Origin: Rhizohabitans arisaemae
Lineage (GTDB): Bacteria > Actinomycetota > Actinomycetes > Streptosporangiales > Streptosporangiaceae
Direction of reading: 5' to 3'
Length of the DNA: 64,000 nt
NCBI RefSeq assembly: GCF_025996515.1
Contig: NZ_BLRH01000035.1
Coordinates: 868,001-932,000, forward strand
The position numbers were made by a program, and so were the translations under genes. Positions 16,658 through 24,088 of the stretch are shown here, in pieces. Under the pieces are notes generated by a model, which saw only the letters and a program-made list of their open reading frames with translations, was not told the origin of the DNA and did not search any database. Numbering within the stretch: position 1 is the first letter of the stretch; every line of letters starts with the position of its first letter.

Positions 16658-16836
16658 CTTGATACGATCTTGATCGACATCGTCGGATCGAGGGGAATCG
16701 CATGCGTATCGACAAGGCCGACCTCGCCGCTCCGACGCGAGGGGACATCGCGCTCTAGCCGCTCGATCGGCACCCTCACTCCTCGCCTCGGGGCGGTCAC
16801 AGGCACTGACCGATTCCCTCCTCCGAGGAGCAACTT

Positions 16837-18042
16837 TTGCGTGCCCGTACATCCGCGCGTCTTGGCGCGGATTTTTCCAAGCTGTGGACCGCCACGGCCA
16901 TTTCCAACATCGGCGACGGCATCACCATGGCCGCCGGACCGCTGCTCATCGCCTCCCTCACCGCAGACCCCGCCGCGGTGGCCGCCGCCGTCTTCGTCCA
17001 GCAGCTGCCCTGGCTGCTCTTCGCCCTGATCAGCGGGGCGTACGTCGACCGGGTGGACCGGCGGCGGCTCATCGTCGTGGTCAACCTGCTCCGCGGTCTG
17101 GCGCTCGCCGCCCTGACCGTCACGGTGGCGACAGACCTGGTGAGCCTCCCGGTCGTCTACCTCACCCTCTTCCTGCTCGGTGCCGGTGAGACCCTCGCCG
17201 ACACCGCCGCCGGGGCGATCCTCCCCGCCGTCGTCCCGCCGGAGCGGCTCGCCGGCGCCAACGCCCGGCTGATGGCCACCTTCACCCTCGGCAACCAGTT
17301 CCTCGCCAAACCGCTCGGTGCGGCTCTGTTCGTCGTCGCCGCCGCACTGCCGTTCGGCGTGGACGCGCTCACCTTCCTGGTGGCCGCCGCGCTCATGGCA
17401 TGGGTACGGCCGATTCCGGCGCAGCCGTCCGAGCCCTCCGCCGGGCTGCGCGCCGAGATCGCCGCGGGGGTTCGCTGGCTCTGGCGGCACCGCCTGATGC
17501 GGACCCTCACCGTGAGCATGGGCCTGTCCAACGTGGTGTTCGGCGCGGCCTTCTCGGTCTTCGTCCTCTACGTTCAGCAGCGGCTGGGCCTGTCGGAGCT
17601 CGGGTACGGCCTGCTGCTCACCACCTTCGGGGTCGGCGGCCTGGTCGGCACCGGCCTGGCCGCCCGGCTCCAGGCCCGCTTCGGCGCCGCGGTCCTGCTC
17701 CGGGCCGGGCTCGTCGTCGAAGCATCCACCCATGCCGTCCTCGCCCTGGCCACCACGGCGTGGATCGCCGTGCCCACCCTGGTGTTCTTCGGCATCCACG
17801 CCATGGTGTGGGGCGTCATCGCGGTGACCCTGCGCCAGCGGGTCGTACCGCCGGACCTGCTCGGGCGGGTCGGCAGCGTCAACGCGCTCTTCGACGTCGG
17901 CGGTTCCGCCTTGGGCGCCCTTCTCGGCGGGCTGCTCGCCTCGACCCTCGGCATCACCGCCCCGTTCTGGACGGCCGCCGTCGTGGTGACCGTCATCACG
18001 ATCGTCGCCTGGCGTCGACTGGGGGAGGCCCCTGGGAAGTAG
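16837..18042 (+). CDS. MFS transporter (EntS/MFS_3-like exporter)
   Basis: A 401-residue major facilitator protein with about 12 transmembrane segments. The N-terminal FSKLWTATAISNIGDGITMAAGP and the loop motif GAYVDRVDRRRL are typical of the MFS_3 group, which includes siderophore and macrolide exporters. The start is a TTG six bases after GAGGAG; no ATG nearby has a comparable site. A small open frame of 18 codons (16702-16758) precedes it but is weakly supported. It ends before a strong hairpin. The substrate is unknown. Confidence 0.88.
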   Translation: MRARTSARLGADFSKLWTATAISNIGDGITMAAGPLLIASLTADPAAVAAAVFVQQLPWLLFALISGAYVDRVDRRRLIVVVNLLRGLALAALTVTVATDLVSLPVVYLTLFLLGAGETLADTAAGAILPAVVPPERLAGANARLMATFTLGNQFLAKPLGAALFVVAAALPFGVDALTFLVAAALMAWVRPIPAQPSEPSAGLRAEIAAGVRWLWRHRLMRTLTVSMGLSNVVFGAAFSVFVLYVQQRLGLSELGYGLLLTTFGVGGLVGTGLAARLQARFGAAVLLRAGLVVEASTHAVLALATTAWIAVPTLVFFGIHAMVWGVIAVTLRQRVVPPDLLGRVGSVNALFDVGGSALGALLGGLLASTLGITAPFWTAAVVVTVITIVAWRRLGEAPGK

Positions 18043-18050
18043 CACCATCC

Positions 18051-18083
18051 CCGCCAGGCGGGTCCCCCTCGGGCCCGCCTGGC
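18051..18083 (+). terminator. Terminator hairpin after the MFS gene
   Basis: GCCAGGCGGG pairs perfectly with CCCGCCTGGC and the stem continues for three more pairs (one G-T), leaving a short loop of about seven bases. It begins ten bases after the stop codon. No T-tract is present. Confidence 0.75.
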
Positions 18084-18210
18084 CCTTACCGGATCCATAC
18101 CGATCAGGTCAGATCGCTTGAAAAAACGACGAACACGAATTGTCTAATCGATGTAACTAATTGCTATGGCGGTTGATATGCCGAAATCCCCCTGATATCG
18201 GAGAGCTGGA

Positions 18211-18927
18211 TTGTCCCTGGGAGAGGTGATCGCACGAGCGGGATCGGCGCTTGTCGGTTCGGAACGGGCTCGGCATCTTTCGGCCGAGGCGGCGGATGCG
18301 CTGGACTGGGCCTGCGCCGAACTGCGTCGCACCCTCCACGGCTCAAGCGCACCCGAGTTCGAGGAAGCCCTTGCGTCGTTGACCAGAGCCCAGGACGCGA
18401 TCGGTGAGATGTGCTCCACCCTGGCCTTGGCGGAGACGGCAATCCACGCCTACCTTCGCCACCTGGGCGTATCTGACACCGACGCCCCGGTCACCACCGT
18501 TGCGCCGGAATCGAGATCGGCGAGGGCCGTCGGCACGCCTGGTGCCGGGCCCTCGAGGAAGCCGGGTCGGGATACGCCGGCTGCGGCTGATCAAGGTGTT
18601 GCCGCCGACACTGAAAGGTACTGGAAACCGGACGGGCTTCCTGAAACGATTCCGGTTGAATGGGGGGCTGGAATTTCGAATAGGAAGGGTACGGGAATAC
18701 GCTGGCATGATCCCTTGAATCCTCGTGGAAGCGGTGTCAGGATCGACAAGGGAGACCCAGATAGTGCATGGCCGTCACAGCGAGTTGATCACGTTATTGT
18801 TCGTTACAATGGCAAGGTGATCGGGCGTGACGGGAACCCGATAGAGGGATCGATTAAAGTTTATTTCGAGAATGCCCATATTCCGTTCAGTGAATGGTCG
18901 AAGTGGTCGACATGGCACACTCCATGA
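18211..18927 (+). CDS. Polymorphic toxin with helical N-terminal module
   Basis: A 238-residue protein. Residues 1-90 form a helical module (MSLGEVIARAG ... ETAIHAYLRHLG) like that of the toxin at 9814-10518 and of actinomycete DUF6244-type proteins. Residues 91-150 are a low-complexity Ala/Pro/Gly linker. Residues about 150-238 form a compact domain with WGAGISNRKGTGIRWHDP, RIDKGDPDSAWPSQRVDHV, GKVIGRDGNPIEGSIK and AHIPFSEW, which resembles C-terminal toxin domains of the Ntox class; I cannot name the exact family with certainty. The TTG start is preceded by GGAGAG; a GTG five codons on is an alternative. The stop overlaps the immunity gene (ATGA). The later part is less GC-rich than its neighbours. 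Confidence 0.68.
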   Translation: MSLGEVIARAGSALVGSERARHLSAEAADALDWACAELRRTLHGSSAPEFEEALASLTRAQDAIGEMCSTLALAETAIHAYLRHLGVSDTDAPVTTVAPESRSARAVGTPGAGPSRKPGRDTPAAADQGVAADTERYWKPDGLPETIPVEWGAGISNRKGTGIRWHDPLNPRGSGVRIDKGDPDSAWPSQRVDHVIVRYNGKVIGRDGNPIEGSIKVYFENAHIPFSEWSKWSTWHTP

Positions 18928-19322
18928 GTGATGATGTCCGATTTCCGGAAATGCGGCGGGAGATAATCTCCGCGGTCAACGCGCTGGCGAGTCCCGAGCA
19001 CCAGCAGAGGGTGTGGATCGATCGGGAGTATCCTCATCCGGGATACTACGACGACTTCACTCTGAATATACATATTCTCTATGATGACACGGATGTCCTG
19101 GAGAACACTTCATCGTGCATCGGGGACTATCTCAGGTCGCAGGATGAAGTCGACGCCCTAACAAAGCTTGCCGCCGCGATCGACGCGATGTTCGCAGCTC
19201 TGGGGACGGAACTTGAGGACCTGGATTACATGAGATCCCCGTTCTGGGGTTCCGTGGTCAGCGCTGCCGCTGCCGCGGTTCGTGTTCTAGCGAATGAGGG
19301 CGACCAATCCGCGAGAACTTAG
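18924..19322 (+). CDS. SCO4402-family protein, probable immunity protein
   Basis: A 132-residue acidic protein. DVRFPEMRREIISAVNALA, QRVWIDREYPHPGYYDDF and NIHILYDDT match the SCO4402 family of Streptomyces and relatives, which commonly follows genes for polymorphic toxins. I chose the ATG that overlaps the toxin stop as ATGA; an in-frame ATG 30 bases earlier lies inside the toxin gene. Tight coupling to a toxin, small size, acidity and lack of a signal peptide all fit an immunity protein that neutralises the toxin in the cytosol. The family itself has not been shown to do this, as far as I know. Confidence 0.78.
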   Translation: MSDDVRFPEMRREIISAVNALASPEHQQRVWIDREYPHPGYYDDFTLNIHILYDDTDVLENTSSCIGDYLRSQDEVDALTKLAAAIDAMFAALGTELEDLDYMRSPFWGSVVSAAAAAVRVLANEGDQSART

Positions 19323-19325
19323 GTC

Positions 19326-20288
19326 TCACGGCAGAAGCAGGAGTTTGCCGGTGGTGCGGCGGCTTTCCAGGTCCTCGTGCGCCTTGCGGGCGTCGTCGAG
19401 GTTGTAGCGCTGGAAGATGCGGACGGATAGGGCGCCGGAGGCCAGCAGGCGGAAGATGTCGGCGGTGCGGGTGCGGAGTTCCTCGGGGGTGGCGAGGTAG
19501 GCGCCCAGGGAGGGGCGGGTGAGGAAGAGCGAGCCTCCGGCGGCGAGCCGCTGGGGGTCGACGGGGGAGACCGGGCCGCTGGCTTGGCCGTACAGGGCCA
19601 TCATGCCCCGGGGTCGCAGGGAGTTCAGGCTGCCCTCGAAGGTGGCGGCGCCGACCCCGTCGTAGACGACGTGCACGCCGGCGCCGCCGGTGAACTCCCG
19701 GGCGGCGGTGGCGAAGTCGTCGTAGCGCAAGACCTCGTCGGCTCCGGCTTCCCGGGCAATCTTCTCCTTCTCCTCGGTGGACACGGTGCCGATGACCCGT
19801 CCGCCGAGGAGTTTGACCATCTGGGTGAGGAGCTGCCCTACTCCGCCCGCCGCGGCGTGGACCAGGGCCACATCGCCCGGCTGGACGGGGTAGGTGGAGT
19901 GGGTGAGGTAGTGCGCGGTGAGCCCTTGCAGCAGTACGGCGGCCGCGTCCTCGATCCAGACACCGGAAGGGACGGCGATGACCTTGTCAGCGGGGATCAC
20001 CGCCTTCTGTGCGTATCCGCCGGGAACGTTCACCCAGGCGACGGGGTCGCCGACCGCGAATCCGGTGACGTTCTCGCCGAGGGCCGAGACGGTGCCCGCG
20101 CCCTCGACCCCGGGGACGAACGGCATCGGCATGGGGTAGAGACCGGTGCGCTGGTAGGTGTCGATGTAGTTCACGCCGGAGGCGGCGACGTCGATCAGGA
20201 TCTCGCCGGGACCGGGGAGGGGATCAGCCAGGTCGCGTGGCTCAAGAACCTCGGGTCCGCCGAGGGACGAGACGACTACCGCGCGCAT
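19326..20288 (-). CDS. NADPH:quinone oxidoreductase (zeta-crystallin type)
   Basis: A 320-residue medium-chain reductase. The N-terminal GroES-like domain carries GPGEILIDVAASGVNYIDTYQRTGLY; the Rossmann domain has the nucleotide motif LVHAAAGGVGQLLTQ at about residues 143-157. It lacks the zinc ligands of alcohol dehydrogenases and so belongs to the quinone reductase branch. It ends four bases from the convergent immunity gene. It lies 33 bases downstream of the tetR gene on the same strand, so the repressor probably controls it together with the divergent exporter, as part of a response to a quinone-like or lipophilic compound. Confidence 0.92.
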   Translation of the reverse strand: MRAVVVSSLGGPEVLEPRDLADPLPGPGEILIDVAASGVNYIDTYQRTGLYPMPMPFVPGVEGAGTVSALGENVTGFAVGDPVAWVNVPGGYAQKAVIPADKVIAVPSGVWIEDAAAVLLQGLTAHYLTHSTYPVQPGDVALVHAAAGGVGQLLTQMVKLLGGRVIGTVSTEEKEKIAREAGADEVLRYDDFATAAREFTGGAGVHVVYDGVGAATFEGSLNSLRPRGMMALYGQASGPVSPVDPQRLAAGGSLFLTRPSLGAYLATPEELRTRTADIFRLLASGALSVRIFQRYNLDDARKAHEDLESRRTTGKLLLLP

Positions 20289-20321
20289 GGCTGCCTCTTT
20301 CGCGAAACGACTTCTGATCGT

Positions 20322-20984
20322 TCACGATATCGCCCCGGAGCTTTCCGCTTGCTGCACCGGGGGTGTGTCCCAGCCGAACCGCAGTGCCTCCCCGGCGATC
20401 GCGAGGGTCTCGTCGATCCGGGTGGAGAGCTCCTCCAGGTCCGTGGTGTCGGGGTGGATGCAGAGTCCGGTGCCGACGCGCACCGCGGCCCAGAAGAACT
20501 CGACGATCAGGATTGGCCGTGGATCGGCTTCCGGGTCGATGCCCCATCGGGTGGCGATCGCGTCAGCGAGCTGTTTCCCGACTTTCAGGTTCCGGCGGAG
20601 GTTGCCGGCGAACAGAATCGGACTCATCTCGGCAAGTCGTACAGACTTGCGAAATCTCTGTGATCTTTCGGTGTTACTGAGAATAGTCGTTTGCATGATG
20701 GTACGCCATGCGGTGCACAATGCTGCGAAGGGTGCTTCGTGGTCGAGGCGCAGCATGAACTCGGCGAAGAAGGCGTGCTCGGTCTCGACGAAGCAGGCCA
20801 AGGCGACCTCTTCCTTGGTGGCGAAGTAGCGGAAGAACGTCCGCTGGGAGACGTTCACGGCCGCGGCGATCTCATCGACGGTGGTCGTCTCGTAGCCCTG
20901 GGTGAGGAAGAGGTCGAGCGCTGTGTCGATCAGGGCGGTCCTGGTCTGCTGCTTCTTGCGTTCCCGTAGCCCGCTGTCTGACAT
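20322..20984 (-). CDS. TetR-family transcriptional repressor
   Basis: A 220-residue regulator. Residues about 8-55 form the DNA-binding helices (TRTALIDTALDLFLTQGYETTTVDEIAAAVNVSQRTFFRYF), and the C-terminus is a ligand-binding helical domain that fits the MftR/TetR_17-like pattern. It is divergent from an MFS drug exporter, with three similar palindromes in the 118-base gap, and is followed by a quinone reductase. The classical arrangement is repression of itself and the exporter, released by a transported ligand. Its central part (residues about 95-125) is encoded by DNA a little less GC-rich than average. Confidence 0.93.
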   Translation of the reverse strand: MSDSGLRERKKQQTRTALIDTALDLFLTQGYETTTVDEIAAAVNVSQRTFFRYFATKEEVALACFVETEHAFFAEFMLRLDHEAPFAALCTAWRTIMQTTILSNTERSQRFRKSVRLAEMSPILFAGNLRRNLKVGKQLADAIATRWGIDPEADPRPILIVEFFWAAVRVGTGLCIHPDTTDLEELSTRIDETLAIAGEALRFGWDTPPVQQAESSGAIS

Positions 20985-21004
20985 TGTGACCTTCCTCTCA
21001 GATC

Positions 21005-21066
21005 GGTCAGTCGCTGATAAATGTCAGTAGCTGACTGATTGGTCTAGTATATGTCAGCAGCTGACA
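21005..21066 (+). promoter_or_regulatory. Three TetR-type operator palindromes
   Basis: TGTCAGCAGCTGACA (21052-21066) is a perfect palindrome with 7-base arms around one central base. TGTCAGTAGCTGACT (21022-21036) is a near copy, and GGTCAGTCGCTGATA (21005-21019) is a weaker third. They lie between the divergent tetR and MFS genes, spaced 17 and 30 bases apart, and are good candidates for repressor binding. Confidence 0.8.
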
Positions 21067-21102
21067 CTTAATGTACTTATGCCCCCGGGGGAAAGAACCA
21101 CC

Positions 21103-22683
21103 ATGTCTCAGGCGAACGCTGTAATCGACCCACCTGCTCAGGTTCCGAAAGGCCCGCAGGGTCACCCGTGGCTCACCCTTCTCGCGGTCTCGCTCGGCGT
21201 GATCATGGTGATGCTGGACGGCACCGTCGTCGCCATCGCCAACCCCGCCATCGCCGCCGACCTGAACACCACACTCGCCGACCTCCAGTGGATCACCACC
21301 GGATACCTGCTCGCCCTGGCCGTCTTCCTCGTCACCGCGGGCAAGCTGGGTGACCTGTTCGGACATAAGCGGATCTTCGTCGTCGGCATCGTCGGATTCA
21401 CCCTCACCTCGCTGGCGATCGGCTTGACCTCTTCAGTCGGCTGGCTGATCGCGTTCCGGGTGCTCCAGGGCCTGTTCGGCGCGCTGCTGCAGCCCGCCGC
21501 GCTGGCGTTGCTCCGCGCGGCGTTCCCCCCTGAGCGGCTGAACATGGCGATCGGCATCTGGGGTGCGACCATCGGTGTCTCCAGCGCGGCCGGCCCGATC
21601 ATCGGCGGCGTCCTGGTGGAGAACGTGAGCTGGCAGTCGGTCTTCTTCATCAACGTTCCCGTCGGCATCGTCGCGTTGATCGTCGCCGTTCTGGTGATCA
21701 AGGAAAGCAAGGCGGGCATCCTCTCCAAGATCGACGTTCCCGGGGTGGTCCTGCTGTCGGGTGCCATGTTCGCCCTGATCTGGGCGATCATCAAGGCCCC
21801 GGAGGAGGGCTGGGGTTCCGGCTACACCCTCGGCTTCCTCGGCGGGGCGATCCTGCTCACCGCGATTTTCCTCTGGTGGCAGACCCGGGCCGTGGAGCCG
21901 CTGCTCCCGCTCAGTCTCTTCCGGAACATGTCGGTGTCCATGGGCACCGTGCTGATGGTGCTCGTCGCCTTCTCGATGTTCGGCGCGATGTTCTTCCTCA
22001 CGTTCTTCTTCCAAGGCGTGCACAGCCTCTCACCCCTGGAGGCGGGTCTGCGGATGATGCCGATGAGTGCGGGCATGATCGTCGCCTCGCCGCTCGCCGG
22101 GTTCCTCATCGGCAAACTCGGGCCGAAGATCCCCATCGTGGTGGGCATGCTGCTCACCGGGACGGCGATGTTCCTCCTCTCCCGGCTCGGGATGGACGCC
22201 GGCTACATCGACACCGCCATCCCGTTCGTACTGCTCGCCTTCGGTCTGTCCCCCGTCATGGTCGGTGCGACGGAGATCATCGTCGGGAACTCGCCCGAGC
22301 ACCTCAGCGGGGTCGCCTCCGGCATGCAGCAGTCGGCCATGCAGGTCGGCGGATCGCTCGGTACGGCCGTGCTGGGCGCGCTGATCACCGCCAAGGTCAC
22401 GGACGTGCTCCCCGGCCACTTCGGCGCGACCGGGCTGCCCGTCCCGTCGGCGGAGCAGGTCGACCAGATCAAGGGCGTGGTCGCCTCCGGGTTCGCCCCG
22501 GTCCCCCCGGGCACCCCCGACCAGGTGGCCTCTCTGATCGAGAAGGCCTCGCACCTGTCGTTCCTCGACGGCATGCACCTCGGCTTCACGGTGAGCACCG
22601 GCGTCGCGGTCTTCGCCGCGGTCCTCGGCCTCCTGGTCAAGGCCGGCCGCAAGACCGACGCCCCGGCGGTCCACGTCGGATAG
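21103..22683 (+). CDS. MFS transporter, DHA2 (EmrB/QacA) drug exporter family
   Basis: A 526-residue membrane protein with about 14 transmembrane segments. Motif D1-like MVMLDGTVVAIANPAIAADL and motif A GKLGDLFGHKRIF are typical of DHA2 drug:proton antiporters, and the motif C region (GATIGVSSAAGPIIGGVLV) is present. The ATG at 21103 is preceded by GGGGGAAAG; an earlier in-frame ATG at 21079 lacks a site and lies closer to the operators. Expression is probably controlled by the divergent TetR protein through the palindromes upstream. The natural substrate is unknown. A terminator follows. Confidence 0.93.
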   Translation: MSQANAVIDPPAQVPKGPQGHPWLTLLAVSLGVIMVMLDGTVVAIANPAIAADLNTTLADLQWITTGYLLALAVFLVTAGKLGDLFGHKRIFVVGIVGFTLTSLAIGLTSSVGWLIAFRVLQGLFGALLQPAALALLRAAFPPERLNMAIGIWGATIGVSSAAGPIIGGVLVENVSWQSVFFINVPVGIVALIVAVLVIKESKAGILSKIDVPGVVLLSGAMFALIWAIIKAPEEGWGSGYTLGFLGGAILLTAIFLWWQTRAVEPLLPLSLFRNMSVSMGTVLMVLVAFSMFGAMFFLTFFFQGVHSLSPLEAGLRMMPMSAGMIVASPLAGFLIGKLGPKIPIVVGMLLTGTAMFLLSRLGMDAGYIDTAIPFVLLAFGLSPVMVGATEIIVGNSPEHLSGVASGMQQSAMQVGGSLGTAVLGALITAKVTDVLPGHFGATGLPVPSAEQVDQIKGVVASGFAPVPPGTPDQVASLIEKASHLSFLDGMHLGFTVSTGVAVFAAVLGLLVKAGRKTDAPAVHVG

Positions 22684-22697
22684 CCCAGGACAGCCGT

Positions 22698-22737
22698 GAA
22701 GGGCGGCCGGCTTCTCCAGGGAAACCGGCCGCCCTTC
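22698..22737 (+). terminator. Terminator hairpin after the DHA2 exporter gene
   Basis: A perfect 13-bp stem, GAAGGGCGGCCGG / CCGGCCGCCCTTC, with a 14-base loop starts 15 bases after the stop. It may serve both strands, since the next gene converges on it. A few pyrimidines but no long T-tract follow. Confidence 0.85.
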
Positions 22738-22843
22738 CTGTCTTCCGGCTCACCACGGCGGGAGTCCCGGCCCAGCCGTGTGCCGGCGCCATGAGGCTCC
22801 GTTCCCGGGACTCATGGCGCTGTCCGTGCTCAGGCCGAAGCCG

Positions 22844-23323
22844 TCACTGGTCGATGGCCCAATTGCCGCACCTGGATACATTGTCGATGCGAGCGCACGC
22901 CCGTACGGCGTAGTGCCAGCTGTAGACCGACTGGGTTCTGAAGACGTTGAACGGGCCGCACTGTTTCCAGCCGCCGCCGTAGGAGCGCACACGGTTGTCG
23001 TCGCTGAAGTACCTGGGCGATCGCTGGCTCATCGTTCGCCTGCTCCGGTCGATCCATACCTGGTCGCCGGAGCGGAACCCCGTCTTGATCTCGGCGCGGC
23101 TGTAGCGGTCCAGGAGACTCTCGTTCTGCAATTCGACCCTGCGGCCGTTGAAGTTGAACGACGCTCCGCTCTCGACGGCCCGGAACCGTCCGACCACCGC
23201 GGTGCCGTCGCATTCGGCGGGGGTCGCCTGGGCCGTTCCCGGCGTCAGCGCCGTAAACGCCGTGACGCTGAGCAGGATGGCGGCGAACGCACCACCGCGA
23301 CGCTTGATATTTCGGTTTCCCAT
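22844..23323 (-). CDS. Secreted protein of unknown function
   Basis: A 159-residue protein with a clear Sec signal peptide (NIKRRGGAFAAILLSVTAFT, cleavage near TAQA-TP at about residues 32-36). The mature part is basic, rich in Arg, Asn, Ser and aromatic residues, with four cysteines (AECDG, KQCGP, RACAR, SRCGN) that probably form two disulphides. The start is set by AAGGAGAAT upstream of the ATG; the open frame extends 41 codons further without a signal. I do not recognise the family. The disulphide-rich secreted layout would suit a small extracellular effector or inhibitor, which is speculation. Confidence 0.8.
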   Translation of the reverse strand: MGNRNIKRRGGAFAAILLSVTAFTALTPGTAQATPAECDGTAVVGRFRAVESGASFNFNGRRVELQNESLLDRYSRAEIKTGFRSGDQVWIDRSRRTMSQRSPRYFSDDNRVRSYGGGWKQCGPFNVFRTQSVYSWHYAVRACARIDNVSRCGNWAIDQ

Positions 23324-23653
23324 GAAATTCTCCTTTGATTCTTTCCAGGTCCTGAGTCCAGGACGATTTCCTGCGCGGAATCCGCGGGATGGCTGCCGCC
23401 AGGCCGGCGACGACGGAGAATGCTCATCGCTTACGTGGCTTCGCACCCCTGTTCGCCGTCACCGGCGTCCCTCGTCAGCGGCGCCGCACTGGAAACACAG
23501 GCGATATTTGCCGCTGATACCGACCCCTGGCAATAGAAAACCGACGAGATGGGATACTGGGACGTCTCTCCCACCATGAGCTGCGGCTTCTTAGCCTGCT
23601 GGGATATGGGTGGGACATGCTTCTCGATTGATGGGACCATAACGGAGGGGGCG
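23324..23653 (+). other. Intergenic region between divergent genes
   Basis: This stretch lies between the secreted-protein gene and the broken regulator gene. I see no gene. Short TGGGA-type repeats (GGGATACTGGGACG, GGGATATGGGTGGGACA, GATGGGACC) precede the regulator remnant and could be its old operator. Confidence 0.4.
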
Positions 23654-23809
23654 ATGACCCTGACGAAAGAGATTGAGCAGTTCGCCGCCCGCCTCCGGGT
23701 ACTCAAGAACCGGGCGGGGAGAAGCTCCGAAGCGCTGGCCAAGTAGACCGGAATCAGCCGTTCCAGCCTCCATCGTTGCTGCGCGGGCACGAAATTTCCG
23801 GCCGGCCAC
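23654..23809 (+). pseudogene. XRE-type regulator gene broken by an in-frame stop
   Basis: The ATG at 23654, with GGAGGGGG upstream, opens a reading frame that starts like the N-terminal helix-turn-helix of actinomycete regulators (EIEQFAARLRVLKNRAGRSSEALAK). It then meets a TAG at 23744. The same frame continues after the stop with TGISRSSLHRCCAGTKFPAG, exactly the expected second half of the helix-turn-helix. Beyond that the similarity fades into ordinary high-GC sequence. One nonsense mutation plus loss of the rest of the gene explains this; a 30-residue peptide would not bind DNA. Confidence 0.65.
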
Positions 23810-24088
23810 GGTGCGGTTCACGCATTCGCCGTGGCACGTGGGGCGTTGGGTGCCGGCCCGGCTGCTCTCCGTACGTGCGCTTCGCCTGGTCCGGGGACAA
23901 GCGGCGATCGAGTTCCTTGGCCGACGTGGACCGGCTTACGTCCGGACCGCAGACGCCGGATCCTTGCGACCATCGCGGTACGGCAACGGGAAGCCACCCT
24001 GCCTGCGCGGGTGCGGCGGTATGTCACATTCATGGGCTTGCTTTCCCTCGTATGGGGTGAGGACCGGGAAGGCAAGGAGGAAACGGAT
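23810..24088 (+). other. Non-coding gap before the oxidoreductase gene
   Basis: Apart from the sigma-type promoter candidate listed separately, I see no gene here. The sequence is open in one frame into the oxidoreductase gene, but the translated part (residues such as PGPGTSGDRVPWPTWTG) has no family resemblance and is preceded by no ribosome site. Confidence 0.5.
24022..24052 (+). promoter_or_regulatory. Candidate ECF41-type promoter
   Basis: TGTCACA at 24022-24028 equals the -35 element reported for ECF41 sigma factors, and a -10-like CGTA is at 24049-24052. The spacer is 20 bases, longer than the 16 expected before CGTC, so this is tentative. It lies 37 bases upstream of the oxidoreductase gene that is coupled to an ECF41 gene, the usual place for an autoregulated promoter. 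Confidence 0.45.

Noticed and set aside
16702-16758. An 18-codon ORF with a GAGGGGAA ribosome-like site before the first MFS gene
   Set aside because: It is short, not coupled to the next gene, and nothing supports translation; mentioned only because leader peptides occur before exporter genes.
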